Shown here piece by piece: positions 62,991 through 64,000 of a DNA stretch of 64,000 nt. This DNA is from Tamarix chinensis. Its lineage: Eukaryota; Streptophyta; Magnoliopsida; Caryophyllales; Tamaricaceae. How positions within the stretch are numbered: the first letter of the stretch is position 1; the number at the start of each line of letters is the position of its first letter. The position numbers were made by a program, and so were the translations under genes. The notes beneath the pieces were generated by a model. The model saw nothing but the letters and a program-made list of their open reading frames with translations, was not told the DNA's origin and did not search any database. The stretch is taken from positions 127,895,122 to 127,959,121 of the forward strand of contig CM060172.1 in assembly GCA_030549775.1 (NCBI GenBank), written 5' to 3'.

Positions 62991-63649
62991 GGGCCCAACT
63001 CATTAATATTCCACTTTCAATAATAGTATCTTTCCATTTCTTTAATCAGCACATCAACCATATTTATTTGCCTCGATTGGGAGATCGATAACCCGGGACA
63101 CAAAGGTACACCGGTCGTACCGGTGCATATCAGCTACTCAGTACCCTTCAACCATGAACCCAAGGACGCAAAGATACCCTGGTCGTACTGGTGCATAAAG
63201 CTAACTCAGTACCCTACCGACAAGGACACCTAATCCATAAGTATGCATACCCCCTAACTAGGTTCGTAGAGCTAAAAAGAGTAAGATATAGGGCCTGGAT
63301 GGGGCACAAAGGCACACCAGCAAATACCAGAATAATCGTGGACTAAACCACGTCCTTAGGGTAGCGACCCCTAAGGAGTCACCATTCCCGATCTCGAGGT
63401 CTTTCACTTTAAGTAATAGTGTCTTAATTAAGGTGATCACGAAAAGCACGGTAATCAGATACTTATTCACTTTCAATCGTTCTGATATCATTAGTCATCT
63501 CTTATTCGGATGATTATCCAGGATACCACAGAGAAACCATTAAGGCCATACTAATTATCAAATACTCTTACTTGGTTAATCAGTATTATTTGAATCATAT
63601 TATAATGTCCCACAATCATAACAATATGTTAGGTACAAATTACTCCTTA

Positions 63650-64000
63650 ACCCCTTACTTATATAATTGCTAAGTATCCATTCCTTACTTGATAAATTAC
63701 CATATTACCCTTAAGGTTGCGTAATTACCAAATTACCCTTTGTCCAATTTAGATTACCAAATTATCTCATACACTTTTTAGATCACCATTCACCCCTCAT
63801 AATTACTACACTTATCATATTTCCCATTTGGTTGGTTATATTACCAAATCACCCTTCTCCTTCGTTATAATTACAAAACTGCCCTTGAGTTGGATAATTA
63901 CTAAATTACCCTCCTTCATTATCATGATTACTATTTTACCCCTTTAGTTGGTTAAATAATTATCACTTTATCCTTTAGACGCTTAAATTACCGATTTGCC
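63650..64000. repeat. TTACC-rich tandem array, copy E
   Basis: Imperfect units of about 30 bp such as TTACCAAATTACCCTT, equivalent to 8320-9180 in copy A. It continues past the window edge. Confidence 0.75.

Larger units (their letters stand above)
61855..64000 (-). mobile_element. Long LTR, copy E, cut by the window end
   Basis: Starts TGTAACACCCCAAAAATTC and is collinear with 6275 to about 8700, and inversely with 59799 to about 57500. It retains CpG-rich sequence where copy A has TG/CA. If a target-site duplication exists, the left copy should be CTCAT (61850-61854). Orientation is taken from the other copies, since the promoter side lies beyond the window. Confidence 0.82.

Overview
This window is nuclear DNA of a flowering plant. 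The evidence is two intact genes of plant type (one with 12 exons and GT-AG introns), AT-rich intergenic DNA with many (TA)n, (TTA)n and (AAT)n runs, and dense plant transposon debris: Copia LTRs, L1-type LINEs, very long LTRs beginning TGTAAYACCCC, and Tourist-like MITEs. I cannot name the species. No CRISPR array, operon, rRNA or tRNA gene was seen.

The genes form one small island (about 17.3-24.4 kb). On the + strand, 17874-22553 encodes a secreted GH127-family protein (putative beta-L-arabinofuranosidase, DUF1680). I resolved 12 exons that join in frame to 897 codons plus a stop. Facing it on the - strand, 22874-23971 is a single-exon secreted leucine-rich-repeat protein of the DRT100 type. 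The two genes converge and share a 320 bp tail-to-tail spacer. Both products should enter the secretory pathway or cell wall. No direct functional link is shown.

Everything else is repeats. On the left (0-17 kb) there are two solo Copia-type LTRs (1605-2240, 4432-5077), a 5'-truncated LINE with a 14 bp target-site duplication (3928-4356), and an old LINE (5401-6274 plus 10437-11660) split by a 4.2 kb solo LTR (6275-10431) with a perfect TACCT duplication. A hAT-like fragment and a tandem-repeat block follow. On the right (24.4-64 kb) there is a Copia-like element (26179-31665) carrying a nested long LTR, further long LTRs at 32116-35673, 36865-~40480, 55276-59799 and 61855-window end, two Tourist-like MITEs, a second pair of hAT-like copies (one interrupted by an element with 145 bp tandem repeats), a third LINE fragment and a Copia gag-protease fragment.

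The most unusual signal is the long-LTR family. It has 3.2-4.5 kb solo LTRs, most with clean or near-clean 5 bp duplications. They share a conserved internal minisatellite built on the dyad CCGGTGGACCGG and a neighbouring segment that holds a different tandem array in each copy. Two of them lie at the homologous position of another repeat. I did not find a new enzymatic or defence system. Strand calls for the long LTRs follow TATA-like promoter orientation, because their termini are near-inverted repeats and do not fix direction alone.
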